Source: Sphingobacterium sp. GVS05A
Lineage (GTDB): Bacteria; Bacteroidota; Bacteroidia; Sphingobacteriales; Sphingobacteriaceae
Assembly: GCF_019969845.1 (NCBI RefSeq)
Contig: NZ_JAHXYR010000002.1
Coordinates: 656,968-720,967 of the forward strand
DNA: 64,000 bases
Reading direction: 5' to 3'
A program made the position numbers and the translations under genes. Every line of letters starts with the position of its first letter. Positions within the stretch are counted from its first letter, which is position 1. Positions 9,148 to 17,805 of this stretch are shown in pieces. The notes under the pieces are model-generated. The model searched no databases. It was not told where the DNA came from and saw only the letters and a list, made by a program, of their open reading frames with translations.

Positions 9148-9744
9148 TTAAATGAGAGTGGAAAGACCTGCACCACACATCGTTAAAACCAATAAAATAG
9201 AATCTGGATACAGTATTTGATAGCGTTCAAGTATATGTGCCCGTATTTTTTTAGACGCAATGGACATCTGATTTTCGACTGTCTTGATGGATATTTGCAG
9301 TTCTTGGGCGGCCTGCTGATAGGTTTTCTGCTCTTCCTTACAGTATTGATAGACGATTTTACATTTTTTAGGCAATTTGCCAATAGCTTCCTGATAAACA
9401 AGAGAAAACTCCTCCATATTGATACACTCCTCTGCTTCCTGGCGGGTCATTTCCTCCTTAAACCAACGCTCTAAATGAGCAGTACGTGCACTTTCATTGC
9501 GTAAAGCATTGAGCACACGGTTACGAGCTGCCCGATAAAGATAGGTCTTGACATGGAAAATATGGATTTGATCCCGATCTTCCCATAGTTTAACAAACAC
9601 ATCCTGCAAACAGTCCTCCACCAACTGTACATCACGCGTATAATACCCTAAGAAATGGCATAGCTCATCAAAATAATGATGAAACACTTCTTCCAGCGCT
9701 TCTTCATTAATCAGCAGTCCATCCATCAAGGTATTTTTACTCAT
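9148..9744 (-). CDS. ECF RNA polymerase sigma factor, Bacteroidota type
   Basis: A 198-residue ECF sigma factor. Region 2 spans about residues 22-88 (YFDELCHFLGYYT, AEDC-like VEDCLQDVFVKLWED, TYLYRAARNRVLN). Region 4 spans about 125-175 (LPKKCKIVYQY, YQQAAQELQISIKTVENQM). The hydrophobic tail SILLVLTMCGAGLSTLI is usual in Bacteroidota ECF factors paired with FecR. It is the first gene of the 300-9744 locus and should direct transcription of the SusC/SusD operon once FecR releases it. No clean -7 box was seen upstream. Confidence 0.94.
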   Translation of the reverse strand: MSKNTLMDGLLINEEALEEVFHHYFDELCHFLGYYTRDVQLVEDCLQDVFVKLWEDRDQIHIFHVKTYLYRAARNRVLNALRNESARTAHLERWFKEEMTRQEAEECINMEEFSLVYQEAIGKLPKKCKIVYQYCKEEQKTYQQAAQELQISIKTVENQMSIASKKIRAHILERYQILYPDSILLVLTMCGAGLSTLI

Positions 9745-9923
9745 TTATTAGGTTTTGCGACTAAGCTATAAAATAAAACAAGATTTACAAAAAAAGTAAG
9801 TGTGCTCATTTTAACATATTTTGCACGAATTTTCACCATATCCATGATAACACGCATTTTAATGCATTATAAAACAATAAAAAACTTACTTTTTAAATTA
9901 TTCCCAACTGCCATCCCTTACTT

Positions 9924-9954
9924 AAAAAAAAGACCTGCTAGTTATAGCAAGTCT
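9924..9954 (-). terminator. Terminator of the hemE operon
   Basis: A 10-bp stem (9931-9940 with 9945-9954, one G:U pair, 4-nt loop) is followed on the minus strand by seven Ts (9924-9930). It sits about 70 bp past the hemE stop. The rest of the 280-bp gap between hemE and the sigma gene is AT-rich, and nothing else was recognised in it. Confidence 0.8.
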
Positions 9955-10024
9955 TCTTTCTTCTCGATCGGATGTTTATCTAAAATCTTGTTTCGTTTTC
10001 TTAGAACTCTTTCTAATCAAAAGT

Positions 10025-11062
10025 TTAATAGCTAAATTCTTTCACAACCTCGATTGCGTATTTTACATTATCAAAAGGAATATCAGGCATAATACCATGT
10101 CCCAAGTTGAATATAAAACCATTCTCTCCGCGCATGCGCTCAAATAATTCTATAATTTTCTTTCTGATAACAGGCTTTTCAGCATATAGTACAAACGGAT
10201 CTAAATTCCCTTGAACAGCTATTCCCTGTGGCAAGGATTGCTTCATATTTTTAAGATCTGCATTCCAGTCGATTGAAACCACATCTGGCTGCGCCTCCAC
10301 CATCATTGGAGCAAAGACAGATGATCCTTTACAGAAAGATATTACAGGAATATCCTTGCGGTTCAATTTGGAAATGATCTGTTTGTTATAATAATGTGAA
10401 AAATCACGGTAATCATTCCAAGACAAAGCCAAAGCCCAGCTGTCAAATAATTGGATCGCATTTACCCCTGCCGCAATCTGCATATTAAGATATTCTACCG
10501 TTACATCAGCAATCTTTTGAAGGATTGTATGCGCCAATTCAGGTTGATTGTTTAACATCAACTTCGTCAACTTGAAATCTTTTGATGAACCGCCTTCAAC
10601 CAAATAACTTAAAATGGTAAAAGGTGCTCCTGCAAAACCGATCAATGGGATACGATTATCAAGACGTTGTTGAATTACTTTTATGGCATCCGCAACATAT
10701 TGCAACTTATCCAAACAGTCAACCGATAATGCCTCCGCATCTTTGACAGAACGAATTGGATTAGAAAAACGAGGACCTACTCCTTGTTCAAATGACAGAT
10801 CGCCACCCATTGCCTCTGCTGTAACCAAAATATCCGAAAACAAGATCGCTGCATCTATTCCCAACAAATCTACAGGTAACATCGTTACGTCTGCTGCAAT
10901 CTCTGGTGTTTTGCACATTTCGAGAAAAGAATACTTGTTTTTGATATCCCAGTATTCTTTCATAAAGCGTCCAGCTTGACGCATCATCCACACAGGAGGT
11001 CTCTCCGTTTGCTGCGAGAATGCAGCTCTAATCAATAAGTCGTTTTGTAAAGTAGTACTCAC
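10025..11062 (-). CDS. hemE: Uroporphyrinogen decarboxylase
   Basis: HemE removes the four acetate carboxyl groups of uroporphyrinogen III to give coproporphyrinogen III, a cytoplasmic step of heme synthesis. The 345-residue length is normal. The N-terminal signature RPPVWMMRQAGRFMKEY, the Asp of LFSDILVTAEAMG, the FAGAPFTILSYLVEGG loop and the C-terminal FNLGHGIMPD block are all present. The start is a GTG whose G is shared with the stop of the TPR gene (TAGTG), so the two are translationally coupled. There is no closer ATG. Confidence 0.97.
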   Translation of the reverse strand: MSTTLQNDLLIRAAFSQQTERPPVWMMRQAGRFMKEYWDIKNKYSFLEMCKTPEIAADVTMLPVDLLGIDAAILFSDILVTAEAMGGDLSFEQGVGPRFSNPIRSVKDAEALSVDCLDKLQYVADAIKVIQQRLDNRIPLIGFAGAPFTILSYLVEGGSSKDFKLTKLMLNNQPELAHTILQKIADVTVEYLNMQIAAGVNAIQLFDSWALALSWNDYRDFSHYYNKQIISKLNRKDIPVISFCKGSSVFAPMMVEAQPDVVSIDWNADLKNMKQSLPQGIAVQGNLDPFVLYAEKPVIRKKIIELFERMRGENGFIFNLGHGIMPDIPFDNVKYAIEVVKEFSY

Positions 11063-11580
11063 TATAAATGTTTTGAAATTTCGTTTTCTATTTTTGTAAT
11101 AATACTGGCCTGTCTTGCAGTTAAATGCAATTTGTTAGCCACATCTGTATACGCCCTTGCCCGTTCATAATCTGTCTTTCGCAGTGCAATATTAGCCAGA
11201 TTTATCATTACCATACCTTTTTCATTATCTTTTTTCCAGGGTAGACGAGAAGCCAGCTGAAAATGATATTCAGCCTCATCGATACGATCCTCTTTCAAGG
11301 CTATATTTCCCATCATAAATTCATAGAAATTACGGCGCCCCTTACGAAGTGTATCTGGATTTTTTATTTCGGATAACAAGTTTTTTGTCTTTTCATAGTC
11401 TTGCCGATGAAAAGCTTGTGTTGCCAAGAAAACTGAACCTTCCCGAAAATGGCTCCAAATTAGATAACCGATTCCGCCAGCCAACAATACAGCTGTCTGA
11501 TAATGCCCTTGGTATAAACCATAGCCCAAAAGTAACGCAGCAATAAAAATAACGGCTATTCTAGCCTTAATTGTCATCAT
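11062..11580 (-). CDS. Membrane-anchored tetratricopeptide-repeat protein
   Basis: A 172-residue protein of unknown function. Two N-terminal membrane helices (about 8-22 and 28-44, AVIFIAALLLGYGLY and TAVLLAGGIGYLIW) are followed by about 120 residues of helical repeats. Two TPR-like units can be seen: FYEFMMGNIALKEDRIDEAE and MVMINLANIALRKTDYERAR. The repeats probably face the cytoplasm and bind a partner. It lies between the response regulator gene (10 nt upstream) and hemE (1-nt overlap), so it is probably part of one transcript with both. No specific role can be assigned. Confidence 0.8.
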   Translation of the reverse strand: MMTIKARIAVIFIAALLLGYGLYQGHYQTAVLLAGGIGYLIWSHFREGSVFLATQAFHRQDYEKTKNLLSEIKNPDTLRKGRRNFYEFMMGNIALKEDRIDEAEYHFQLASRLPWKKDNEKGMVMINLANIALRKTDYERARAYTDVANKLHLTARQASIITKIENEISKHL

Positions 11581-11590
11581 CTTTTATCTG

Positions 11591-12298
11591 CTATGCGTTA
11601 TTGTCGGTAAATTTATAACCAACACCTCGGATAGAGTGGAAATAGATTGGATGCTTTTGATCAGGCTCAAAATATTTCCGGAATGTCAAAATGAAATTGT
11701 CAATGGTACGCGTCGAAGGATAGACGTCATAATTCCATACAGTTTCTAAAATCTGCTCACGCGAAACGGCTTCATTACGACGTTCGATCAACAGCTTCAA
11801 TAGCATGGTTTCTTTTTTCGTCAATGAGGTAATCGTTCCATCTGCATGATGCAATTCGTAAGAATTAAAATAGATGGTTTTATCACCGATTTGATAAGAA
11901 TTCAATTCTTTAAGATCATCTGGTTTCATACCACGACGAACCAAATTTCCAACACGGAGAATCAATTCTTCTAGATTGAAAGGTTTTACCAAATAATCAT
12001 CAGCACCTTTTTTTAGTCCAGTGATACGGTCTTCACTACTGTTCTTGGCCGTCAAAAACATGATAGGAACCTCTGTATTCTGTAGTCGGATGGTTTCCGC
12101 AACCTGAAATCCGTCAATTTCAGGGATCATAACGTCCAATATCACGAGATTGAAACGTTCCTCTTTAAAAACTTTCAATGCTTTTTTTCCGTCAGTAGCC
12201 GTAGTGACACGGTAACCTTCCATTTCGAGATTCAACTTGATTGCTTCTAACAAGTGTTCTTCATCTTCGACAAGTAATATTCTTTGTTTACTTTGCAT
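11591..12298 (-). CDS. OmpR-family response regulator (RprY-like)
   Basis: A 235-residue regulator with an N-terminal receiver domain (phospho-acceptor Asp in LVILDVMIPEIDGF, Lys in DDYLVKPF) and a C-terminal OmpR/PhoB winged helix (about 135-232, with TKKETMLLKLL, NEAVSREQILETVWN, RTIDNFI and IRGVGYKF). It closely resembles RprY of Bacteroides. The ATG at 12298 is chosen over an upstream TTG. It overlaps the histidine-kinase stop by 11 nt, so kinase and regulator are made together. Targets are unknown. Confidence 0.92.
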   Translation of the reverse strand: MQSKQRILLVEDEEHLLEAIKLNLEMEGYRVTTATDGKKALKVFKEERFNLVILDVMIPEIDGFQVAETIRLQNTEVPIMFLTAKNSSEDRITGLKKGADDYLVKPFNLEELILRVGNLVRRGMKPDDLKELNSYQIGDKTIYFNSYELHHADGTITSLTKKETMLLKLLIERRNEAVSREQILETVWNYDVYPSTRTIDNFILTFRKYFEPDQKHPIYFHSIRGVGYKFTDNNA

Positions 12299-13163
12299 TT
12301 CTTTCAAATGTTACTTCAAAAATACTCCCTTTAGGAGTGTTATCTTTAACTTTAATGGTCGCATCGTGCTTCTGCAACACGGTTTTCACGATATATAACC
12401 CCAAACCAGTACCTTTGGTTTTCCTTGTCGCTTCACTTCCCACGCGATAAAACTTATTAAAGATAAGTTTTTTCTCTTCATCACTGATACCGATACCATG
12501 GTCAGCAACAGAAAAAATTATTTTACTGCTCTCCGTATATAGTTTCACATCCACCATGGCACAGGCCGGTGAATATTTAATAGCATTCTCAATGAGATTT
12601 GTCACAACATTACTTATTGCAAATTTATCACCATGGATAATAATATCCGACTCCAGGTAAGGTTTCAATACCTGTGAGCTGCATGAATTCTTTTGAAGTC
12701 GATCGACGATTTGCTCCACCAAAGAGGTAAAGTTAAAATCCTCTTTGGGCATGCTGTAATTGCGGCTGTCCAATTTGGTCGTCATCAAGACATTCTCTAC
12801 CAGATCATCCAATCGCTCAATATCTTTTAGGGAATTTCTTAAAAAAGTCTGTTGTTGCTCTTTATCCAAATCTCGTCGCAAAATGGTCTGAATATAGAGT
12901 TTGACGGATGCCAAAGGAGATTTCAACTCATGCGTAATAGCCAGAAGGAAATTTTGCTGCTGTTGCAACAATTTCTGTTCCCGCTCTACCAGGCGCTTTA
13001 ACCGCCAGGCACCCCATAAAAAAATGATCAAGAAGAAAATACCTTCGCCTATAATCATGTTCTTTTTGCTTGGATCAAACCGGATGAACATCACCCCCCA
13101 CCAGATCAATTGCATGATCGCGTAAAACAAAAGGAAATAAAAGAGTAAAAGCGCTTTCTTCAT
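12288..13163 (-). CDS. Sensor histidine kinase (RprX-like)
   Basis: A 291-residue membrane kinase with two N-terminal helices and a very short periplasmic loop (RFDPSKKN), then HisKA (phospho-acceptor His in LAITHELKSPLASVKLY) and HATPase_c (N box NLIENAIKYSP, DHGIGIS, GTGLGLYIVKTV). With almost no periplasmic domain it probably senses a membrane or cytoplasmic signal. A -7 box at 13168-13175 lies between the ATG at 13163 and an in-frame ATG at 13187. The longer start would lie upstream of the promoter, so the shorter one is correct. It is divergent from the HAD nucleotidase gene. Confidence 0.92.
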   Translation of the reverse strand: MKKALLLFYFLLFYAIMQLIWWGVMFIRFDPSKKNMIIGEGIFFLIIFLWGAWRLKRLVEREQKLLQQQQNFLLAITHELKSPLASVKLYIQTILRRDLDKEQQQTFLRNSLKDIERLDDLVENVLMTTKLDSRNYSMPKEDFNFTSLVEQIVDRLQKNSCSSQVLKPYLESDIIIHGDKFAISNVVTNLIENAIKYSPACAMVDVKLYTESSKIIFSVADHGIGISDEEKKLIFNKFYRVGSEATRKTKGTGLGLYIVKTVLQKHDATIKVKDNTPKGSIFEVTFERNAK

Positions 13164-13167
13164 GTAG

Positions 13168-13175
13168 CAAAAATA
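13168..13175 (-). promoter_or_regulatory. -7 box (TATTTTTG) of the histidine-kinase operon
   Basis: TATTTTTG on the minus strand ends 4 nt before the kinase ATG at 13163, implying a leaderless transcript. It excludes the in-frame ATG at 13187 as a start. Confidence 0.65.
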
Positions 13176-13270
13176 GTTATTCATCAAGGCATTCGGAAAT
13201 ATCCTAAAGATTATGACACAAAGAAGAAAATTAGCCGATTCACAATAAGATAAAATCTCCCCAGAGGTGG

Positions 13271-13278
13271 TATATTTG
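13271..13278 (+). promoter_or_regulatory. -7 box (TATATTTG) of the HAD nucleotidase
   Basis: TATATTTG ends 3 nt before the ATG at 13282, implying a leaderless mRNA. The in-frame GTG at 13267 overlaps the promoter and cannot be the start. Confidence 0.65.
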
Positions 13279-13281
13279 TAT

Positions 13282-13986
13282 ATGTTTAATCGTGAGAAAA
13301 AGGATATTTTCTTTGATTTGGATCATACCATCTGGGATTTTGACAAAAATGCCGAAGAAAGTCTCCACGAACTATATTTTAAATACAAGTTTGACAGCTT
13401 ATTTAATAAGGAATCTCCTTCCCGTTTCATAGAAACTTATACAATCAACAATCATCGCCTTTGGGGATTATACCATCATGGAAAGATTTCAAAACCCGAG
13501 TTAAGAAAGGCGCGATTCGCTGATACATTTATCGAAATGGGTGTAGACCCCGAATTGTTTCCTGAAGAATTTGAACTGGAATACCTCACGATCTGTCCTC
13601 AAAAGACGAATTTATTTCCGCATGCACATGAAACCTTGGCCTATCTAGACGAAAAATACAACCTGCATTTGATCTCCAATGGTTTTAAGGAGGCCTGTGA
13701 GACCAAATTGGAGAAAAGCAATTTGAACAAATATTTCAAAAACATCTTTATTTCTGAGGTCGTTGGAGTGAACAAACCTGATCCAAGGATCTTTCAATTT
13801 GCACTGGAAACCACAGGGGCACATGTACAACAGTCATTGATGATTGGAGATAATCTGGATGCGGATGTACGTGGGGCAATGAATGTCGGAATGGATGCGA
13901 TCTTCTTTAATCCGAACAGTACGGAGCAACCTGAGGATGTACCACATATGATTGTCGATCTGAAAGAATTACAATCTATATTATAA
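13282..13986 (+). CDS. yjjG: YjjG-family noncanonical pyrimidine nucleotidase (HAD)
   Basis: A 234-residue HAD-superfamily phosphatase. Motif I is FFDLDHTIWDF (nucleophile Asp in DLDHT), motif II is the Ser/Asn of LISNGF, motif III is the Lys of VGVNKPDPRIF, and motif IV is MIGDNLDADVRGA. The helical cap (about 20-100) and overall length fit the YjjG/YfnB family, which dephosphorylates noncanonical and ordinary pyrimidine nucleoside monophosphates in the cytoplasm. The start at 13282 is set by the adjacent promoter box. It is a single gene between a divergent kinase promoter and a bidirectional terminator. Confidence 0.88.
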   Translation: MFNREKKDIFFDLDHTIWDFDKNAEESLHELYFKYKFDSLFNKESPSRFIETYTINNHRLWGLYHHGKISKPELRKARFADTFIEMGVDPELFPEEFELEYLTICPQKTNLFPHAHETLAYLDEKYNLHLISNGFKEACETKLEKSNLNKYFKNIFISEVVGVNKPDPRIFQFALETTGAHVQQSLMIGDNLDADVRGAMNVGMDAIFFNPNSTEQPEDVPHMIVDLKELQSIL

Positions 13987-14019
13987 CAAAAAAGCAGCTT
14001 TAAAAGCTGCTTTTTTGTT
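13985..14019. terminator. Bidirectional terminator between the HAD nucleotidase and DUF1080 genes
   Basis: A 17-bp inverted repeat (AACAAAAAAGCAGCTTT and its complement) with a minimal loop gives a T run on both strands. It serves both convergent genes and overlaps the DUF1080 stop codon. Confidence 0.9.
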
Positions 14020-14827
14020 ATTTTAAGACTTTTACGGTTATGTTCTTAAACCAAACATCGTTTCCATGATCTTGGAGACCAATCAATCCTGATTTGCTTT
14101 CTCCACCTACATGGCTCAGCAACTCAAACGCCAGAGGCCATTTCTCTTGACTGAATTTACTTTTTTGTAATAGGTCAACCCATGATTTATCCCACAGGGT
14201 ATATTCAACGACTTTCACCCCATTTTGGAAGTGTTCAACTTTACCATTGTTCACGCGGATCTTCACCTTGTTCCATTCGCCGTAAGGTTTGCCATTTTGT
14301 GGTTTCGCAGGAATCATATCATACAATGATGTAGACTTACGATTCCCATCGACGCCCATTTTAGCATCTGGATGGTTTTCGTTGTCAAGAACCTGACACT
14401 CGGGTGATGAGATATAAATTGGCTGACCTTCGACTTCTTTGGCCAAAAAGAAAATTCCGGAATTTGCTCCTTTTGCTACTTTCCATTCCAATTCCAATTC
14501 GAAGTTTTTGAAGTCATGTGCGAAAATCAAATCACCACCTTCGTCCTTGCCCACATTCGCTCCGCTATCAAATTTAATTGCGCCTTCATTGATAACCCAT
14601 TTTTTGGGAACTACAGTTTTATCATATCCTCTCCAGCCCTCCATCGAAGTACCATCAAAGATAACATATGCTCCGGCCTTATTCTTTTTGAATTTCTTGA
14701 TATCCACACGTGGCAAATCCAAAATTTTGTAAGCCGGTACTTCTTTTTTTGCTTGCGCTACTGCTGTATTTAGATGTGCAGAAAATGCCATCACCGATAC
14801 CGCAAAAACTGTTTTTAATAACTTCAT
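14018..14827 (-). CDS. DUF1080 (3-keto-disaccharide hydrolase-like) secreted protein
   Basis: A 269-residue exported protein with a signal peptide (about 1-24, ending AVAQA) and a concanavalin-like DUF1080 domain (about 45-268). Recognisable parts are YVIFDGTSMEGWRGYD, NSGIFFLAK, PECQVLDNENHPDA, GEWNKVKI and GLIGLQDHG followed by VWFKNITVK. DUF1080 proteins are laminarinase/jellyroll-fold proteins, some of which hydrolyse 3-keto-glycosides. The ATG at 14827 (MKLLKT) gives a proper signal peptide; an in-frame start at 14869 would add fourteen residues before it. It is probably periplasmic. No sugar-metabolism neighbours support a specific substrate here. Confidence 0.9.
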   Translation of the reverse strand: MKLLKTVFAVSVMAFSAHLNTAVAQAKKEVPAYKILDLPRVDIKKFKKNKAGAYVIFDGTSMEGWRGYDKTVVPKKWVINEGAIKFDSGANVGKDEGGDLIFAHDFKNFELELEWKVAKGANSGIFFLAKEVEGQPIYISSPECQVLDNENHPDAKMGVDGNRKSTSLYDMIPAKPQNGKPYGEWNKVKIRVNNGKVEHFQNGVKVVEYTLWDKSWVDLLQKSKFSQEKWPLAFELLSHVGGESKSGLIGLQDHGNDVWFKNITVKVLK

Positions 14828-14894
14828 TCTTTTTAGTTTTAGGTTTGTTTCAAAATTAAAATTAAGCATTTGGGGTTAAAAAGAGGAATATTTT

Positions 14895-17342
14895 TTAATA
14901 TTCCTCTCCACCACCATTTATTTCATTTGTATTTGTTTCTTTCTTTTTAGACTTATTTAGATCCTGACTCCCAAAGCGATAGGATAGTGATAAAGTTACC
15001 ATCCTCTTCATCCAACGGTGTTCAAAATTAGACACTAGTTGAGATGTCTCTAGCATACCATTCATTTTGCGCGAATTAAACACATCTCTAACATTCAACA
15101 TAATCGATGCCTTCTTCTTGAATACATCTTTTTTCAGCGCAACATCCACCCCTTTCATAGCATTCATCTGTCCTTGAGCCATGACACGTGAAGAATTGTA
15201 TTCCCCTCTCATTTGAGCAGAGAAAGTCGGTGTAAAACGATAATTAGCTGTTAAATTAGCATTATAAGCGAAGTCTTTTCTGTCTTTTATCTCATAGTCT
15301 GGATTTGCATTATATTTAATATGGATCAAATTGAGATTAAATGTAAAGTCAAAATCCTTCGTCGCATTGACCTTTGAAATAAATTCAAAACCCGAAAGAT
15401 TCCGGCTGGTCATATTCTCCCATCGACTGTATGTTCTGCCATCTTCTATTTTGTAAACAAAAGGCTGGATAACCTCACTGGCGTGATTAAAATAAGCTGA
15501 AGATATCAAATTTACTTTGCCAAAAGTTTTGGCAAAACTCATTTCAAAACTGTGTACATCTTCTGGTTTCAGATTCGGATTTCCCTGACGATAATTCAGA
15601 TCATCGGATACATTTAAAAATGGATTGACCTGCCAACCACGAGCTCGTTGCACACGACGTGAGTAACTAAACTGAACTTTATCACCATTGTCATCTACAT
15701 CATATGTTAAAAACAAAGTCGGGTATAATCTAAAAAAGTTCTGCTTTGCATTGGATTCTTTTTCCTCGGCGTTAGGATCCTTCGAGAGATAAGTGGACTT
15801 AAGTTCAAATTGTTCTCCCCGTAACCCGATTTGATAGCCAATTTTATCCGTTAGCTTATTTTGATAGTTAGCGTAAATTGCATGGACAATACTGGTAAAA
15901 TCAAAATCATTGCTGATCCTATAGTCTGGCAGATATTTGCCTGTTGTATCGCGGAGCTCGGAAAATTGCGTATCAAATGACTTTCTAATTTGAGAACGAT
16001 AGCCAGCCTCGAATTTGCTTACCTCGGAAAATGGCAGCACATAATCCAGCTGAAGATTAATATTCTTACCATCTTCGGAGGTCGTATTCCTCCGTGCGGT
16101 TTCTTTCCGTCCGTCGGTATATTTTTGAGAAAAATCGTTCGTACCATCTTCCTTGTCTCTTCCATAACTCGCATTCCCCGTCAATTCCTCTCCTTGTCGC
16201 TTAAATTGATGTTTAAAATCGGCGTTGAATTCATAGCCCAGATCGTCCTCAAATTGGGTAGACTTACGATCACTGGTTCCTGTTTCATCTGTTCCTTTAA
16301 AAAAACGATAATTTAAGTCCTCTATCCGTTTATTATCCCGGATGCTCAAATTACCGGAAAAACTCAATGAAGTACGGTCAGACATATTATAGTCAAATCC
16401 GGCTTTTACTGTATGGCTATTCCCCTTTCTTGAGGATTCGGATTCGCTATAATTGCTTGTGGTATCACTCAAAAACGTATTGTCCGTCTTCCCACTTCCA
16501 ACCATGTTACGTTTATTGAAGTTATAGGATCCGAAGTAATTGAATTTCCGATCACGATAATTCAATGTTATACCAGCCATATAATTGTCATAGGAACCAG
16601 CGGATGTATTTACCGATCCGTTCAGCCCTGTTCGAATATTTTTCTTTAAGACGATATTGATAATCCCCGTCTGCCCTTCAGCATCATATTTAGACGAGGG
16701 ATTGGTGATGACCTCAACTTTTTCTATGGAATTAGCCGGAAGGCTCTGAAGCAAAGATGTGACATCGTTTCCTGCGAGTGCTGACTCGCGGCCATCTATT
16801 AGAATCTTGACACTGCTGGATCCACGCAGGCTCACCGATCCGTCTTGATCCACCTGAAGCGTGGGTACATTGGCTAACACATCTGTTGCTGTTCCCCCCG
16901 CACTGACCAAGCTCTCACCCACGTTAAAGGTTTTGCGGTCAATACCAATCTGCATCGCAGGAACTCTCCCCTCGACTACAACCTCATCCAGGAGCTCACC
17001 CGTTGAATTTAAACCAATTCGTCCAAGGTCGTTGCTTTTCGATACCGCCACATCCACCCCTTCAATCGTATGCGTCTCATAGCCTACATAACTGATACGA
17101 ACATTATATTTACCGGGTTTGATATCTGAGAATAAAAGAAATCCCTGATCTACTGATTGAGCTCCTTTAACATAACTATTATTGCTCGCATCTAAAAGCG
17201 CAGCACTGGCAGACGAAATAGGTTTGGAAGTTTTGCTATCGATCAGGATAGCTTTGATTTGACCAGTTTGCGCAAGAACAACAACCGGTAGAAAGAATAC
17301 AAATAATAATAAAAATTTAAACGATTTAGCGTTAAATGACAT
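14895..17342 (-). CDS. TonB-dependent-receptor-like outer-membrane beta-barrel protein
   Basis: This 815-residue outer-membrane protein has a signal peptide (about 1-24), a carboxypeptidase-regulatory-like domain (about 27-105, GQIKAILIDSKTSKPISSA), a plug-like region (about 115-235, with VSLRGSSSVKILIDGRES and GIINIVLKKN) and a long barrel rich in aromatic and charged strands. This is the outer-membrane beta-barrel family (PF14905) rather than SusC, and no SusD partner is present. It resembles siderophore or peptide receptors, but no ligand can be assigned. It precedes the DUF1080 gene on the same strand by 67 nt, and the two may be cotranscribed. Confidence 0.92.
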   Translation of the reverse strand: MSFNAKSFKFLLLFVFFLPVVVLAQTGQIKAILIDSKTSKPISSASAALLDASNNSYVKGAQSVDQGFLLFSDIKPGKYNVRISYVGYETHTIEGVDVAVSKSNDLGRIGLNSTGELLDEVVVEGRVPAMQIGIDRKTFNVGESLVSAGGTATDVLANVPTLQVDQDGSVSLRGSSSVKILIDGRESALAGNDVTSLLQSLPANSIEKVEVITNPSSKYDAEGQTGIINIVLKKNIRTGLNGSVNTSAGSYDNYMAGITLNYRDRKFNYFGSYNFNKRNMVGSGKTDNTFLSDTTSNYSESESSRKGNSHTVKAGFDYNMSDRTSLSFSGNLSIRDNKRIEDLNYRFFKGTDETGTSDRKSTQFEDDLGYEFNADFKHQFKRQGEELTGNASYGRDKEDGTNDFSQKYTDGRKETARRNTTSEDGKNINLQLDYVLPFSEVSKFEAGYRSQIRKSFDTQFSELRDTTGKYLPDYRISNDFDFTSIVHAIYANYQNKLTDKIGYQIGLRGEQFELKSTYLSKDPNAEEKESNAKQNFFRLYPTLFLTYDVDDNGDKVQFSYSRRVQRARGWQVNPFLNVSDDLNYRQGNPNLKPEDVHSFEMSFAKTFGKVNLISSAYFNHASEVIQPFVYKIEDGRTYSRWENMTSRNLSGFEFISKVNATKDFDFTFNLNLIHIKYNANPDYEIKDRKDFAYNANLTANYRFTPTFSAQMRGEYNSSRVMAQGQMNAMKGVDVALKKDVFKKKASIMLNVRDVFNSRKMNGMLETSQLVSNFEHRWMKRMVTLSLSYRFGSQDLNKSKKKETNTNEINGGGEEY

Positions 17343-17445
17343 GAGAGCTTCAGCTTAGTTTATAGTTTAGTGCAAATAAAACTAAAACTTAGAGACAAAA
17401 TTGAAGCGTAACCATATTATTACGGTAACAAAAAGGATAGTAAAT

Positions 17446-17727
17446 TTATTCCACAGAGACCGTCAATCCTTCTGCTTTCAAAATCTTGCGGTAGATTTCC
17501 ATCTCTGTAAAAGTACCCTCCAAAACGGCGCACTTTCCTTCAGTATGCACTTTCCATGCAATTTTTTCAGCTTGTTTTTCGGTATATTGAAGGTGATACA
17601 TCAGACAATGAATCACATGGTCGAACGTATTCGTTTCGTCATTCCATAAAATCAGGCGATTAGAGTCCTTAACAGACGCTAATATCTCTTCTAACGTAAA
17701 GGTTTCTTCAGCAGTTTGGGTACCCAT
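17446..17727 (-). CDS. clpS: ATP-dependent Clp protease adaptor ClpS
   Basis: ClpS binds the N-domain of ClpA/ClpC and delivers N-degron substrates to ClpAP/ClpCP. The 93-residue length is typical. The core LILWNDETNTFDHVIHCL contains the NDxxxxFxxV motif, and EKQAEKIAWKVHTEGKC carries the family histidine. The variable N-terminal tail (MGTQTAEETFTLEEI) is the extension that blocks or modulates the Clp pore. A -7 box ends 4 nt before the ATG, suggesting a leaderless mRNA. It is a single gene, divergent from fabH. Confidence 0.95.
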   Translation of the reverse strand: MGTQTAEETFTLEEILASVKDSNRLILWNDETNTFDHVIHCLMYHLQYTEKQAEKIAWKVHTEGKCAVLEGTFTEMEIYRKILKAEGLTVSVE

Positions 17728-17731
17728 GCTG

Positions 17732-17739
17732 CAAAAATA
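17732..17739 (-). promoter_or_regulatory. -7 box (TATTTTTG) of clpS
   Basis: TATTTTTG on the minus strand lies 4 nt before the clpS ATG, consistent with leaderless transcription. Confidence 0.65.
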
Positions 17740-17805
17740 GAATATTTTTTTCTAAATTAACGATAATATAAAAGGGAAGAATACAATCAATTAGAGGAAT
17801 TTATT

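Noticed and set aside
300..9744. Mobile element carrying the utilisation locus
   Set aside because: No integrase, transposase, terminal repeats or tRNA attachment site were found at its borders.
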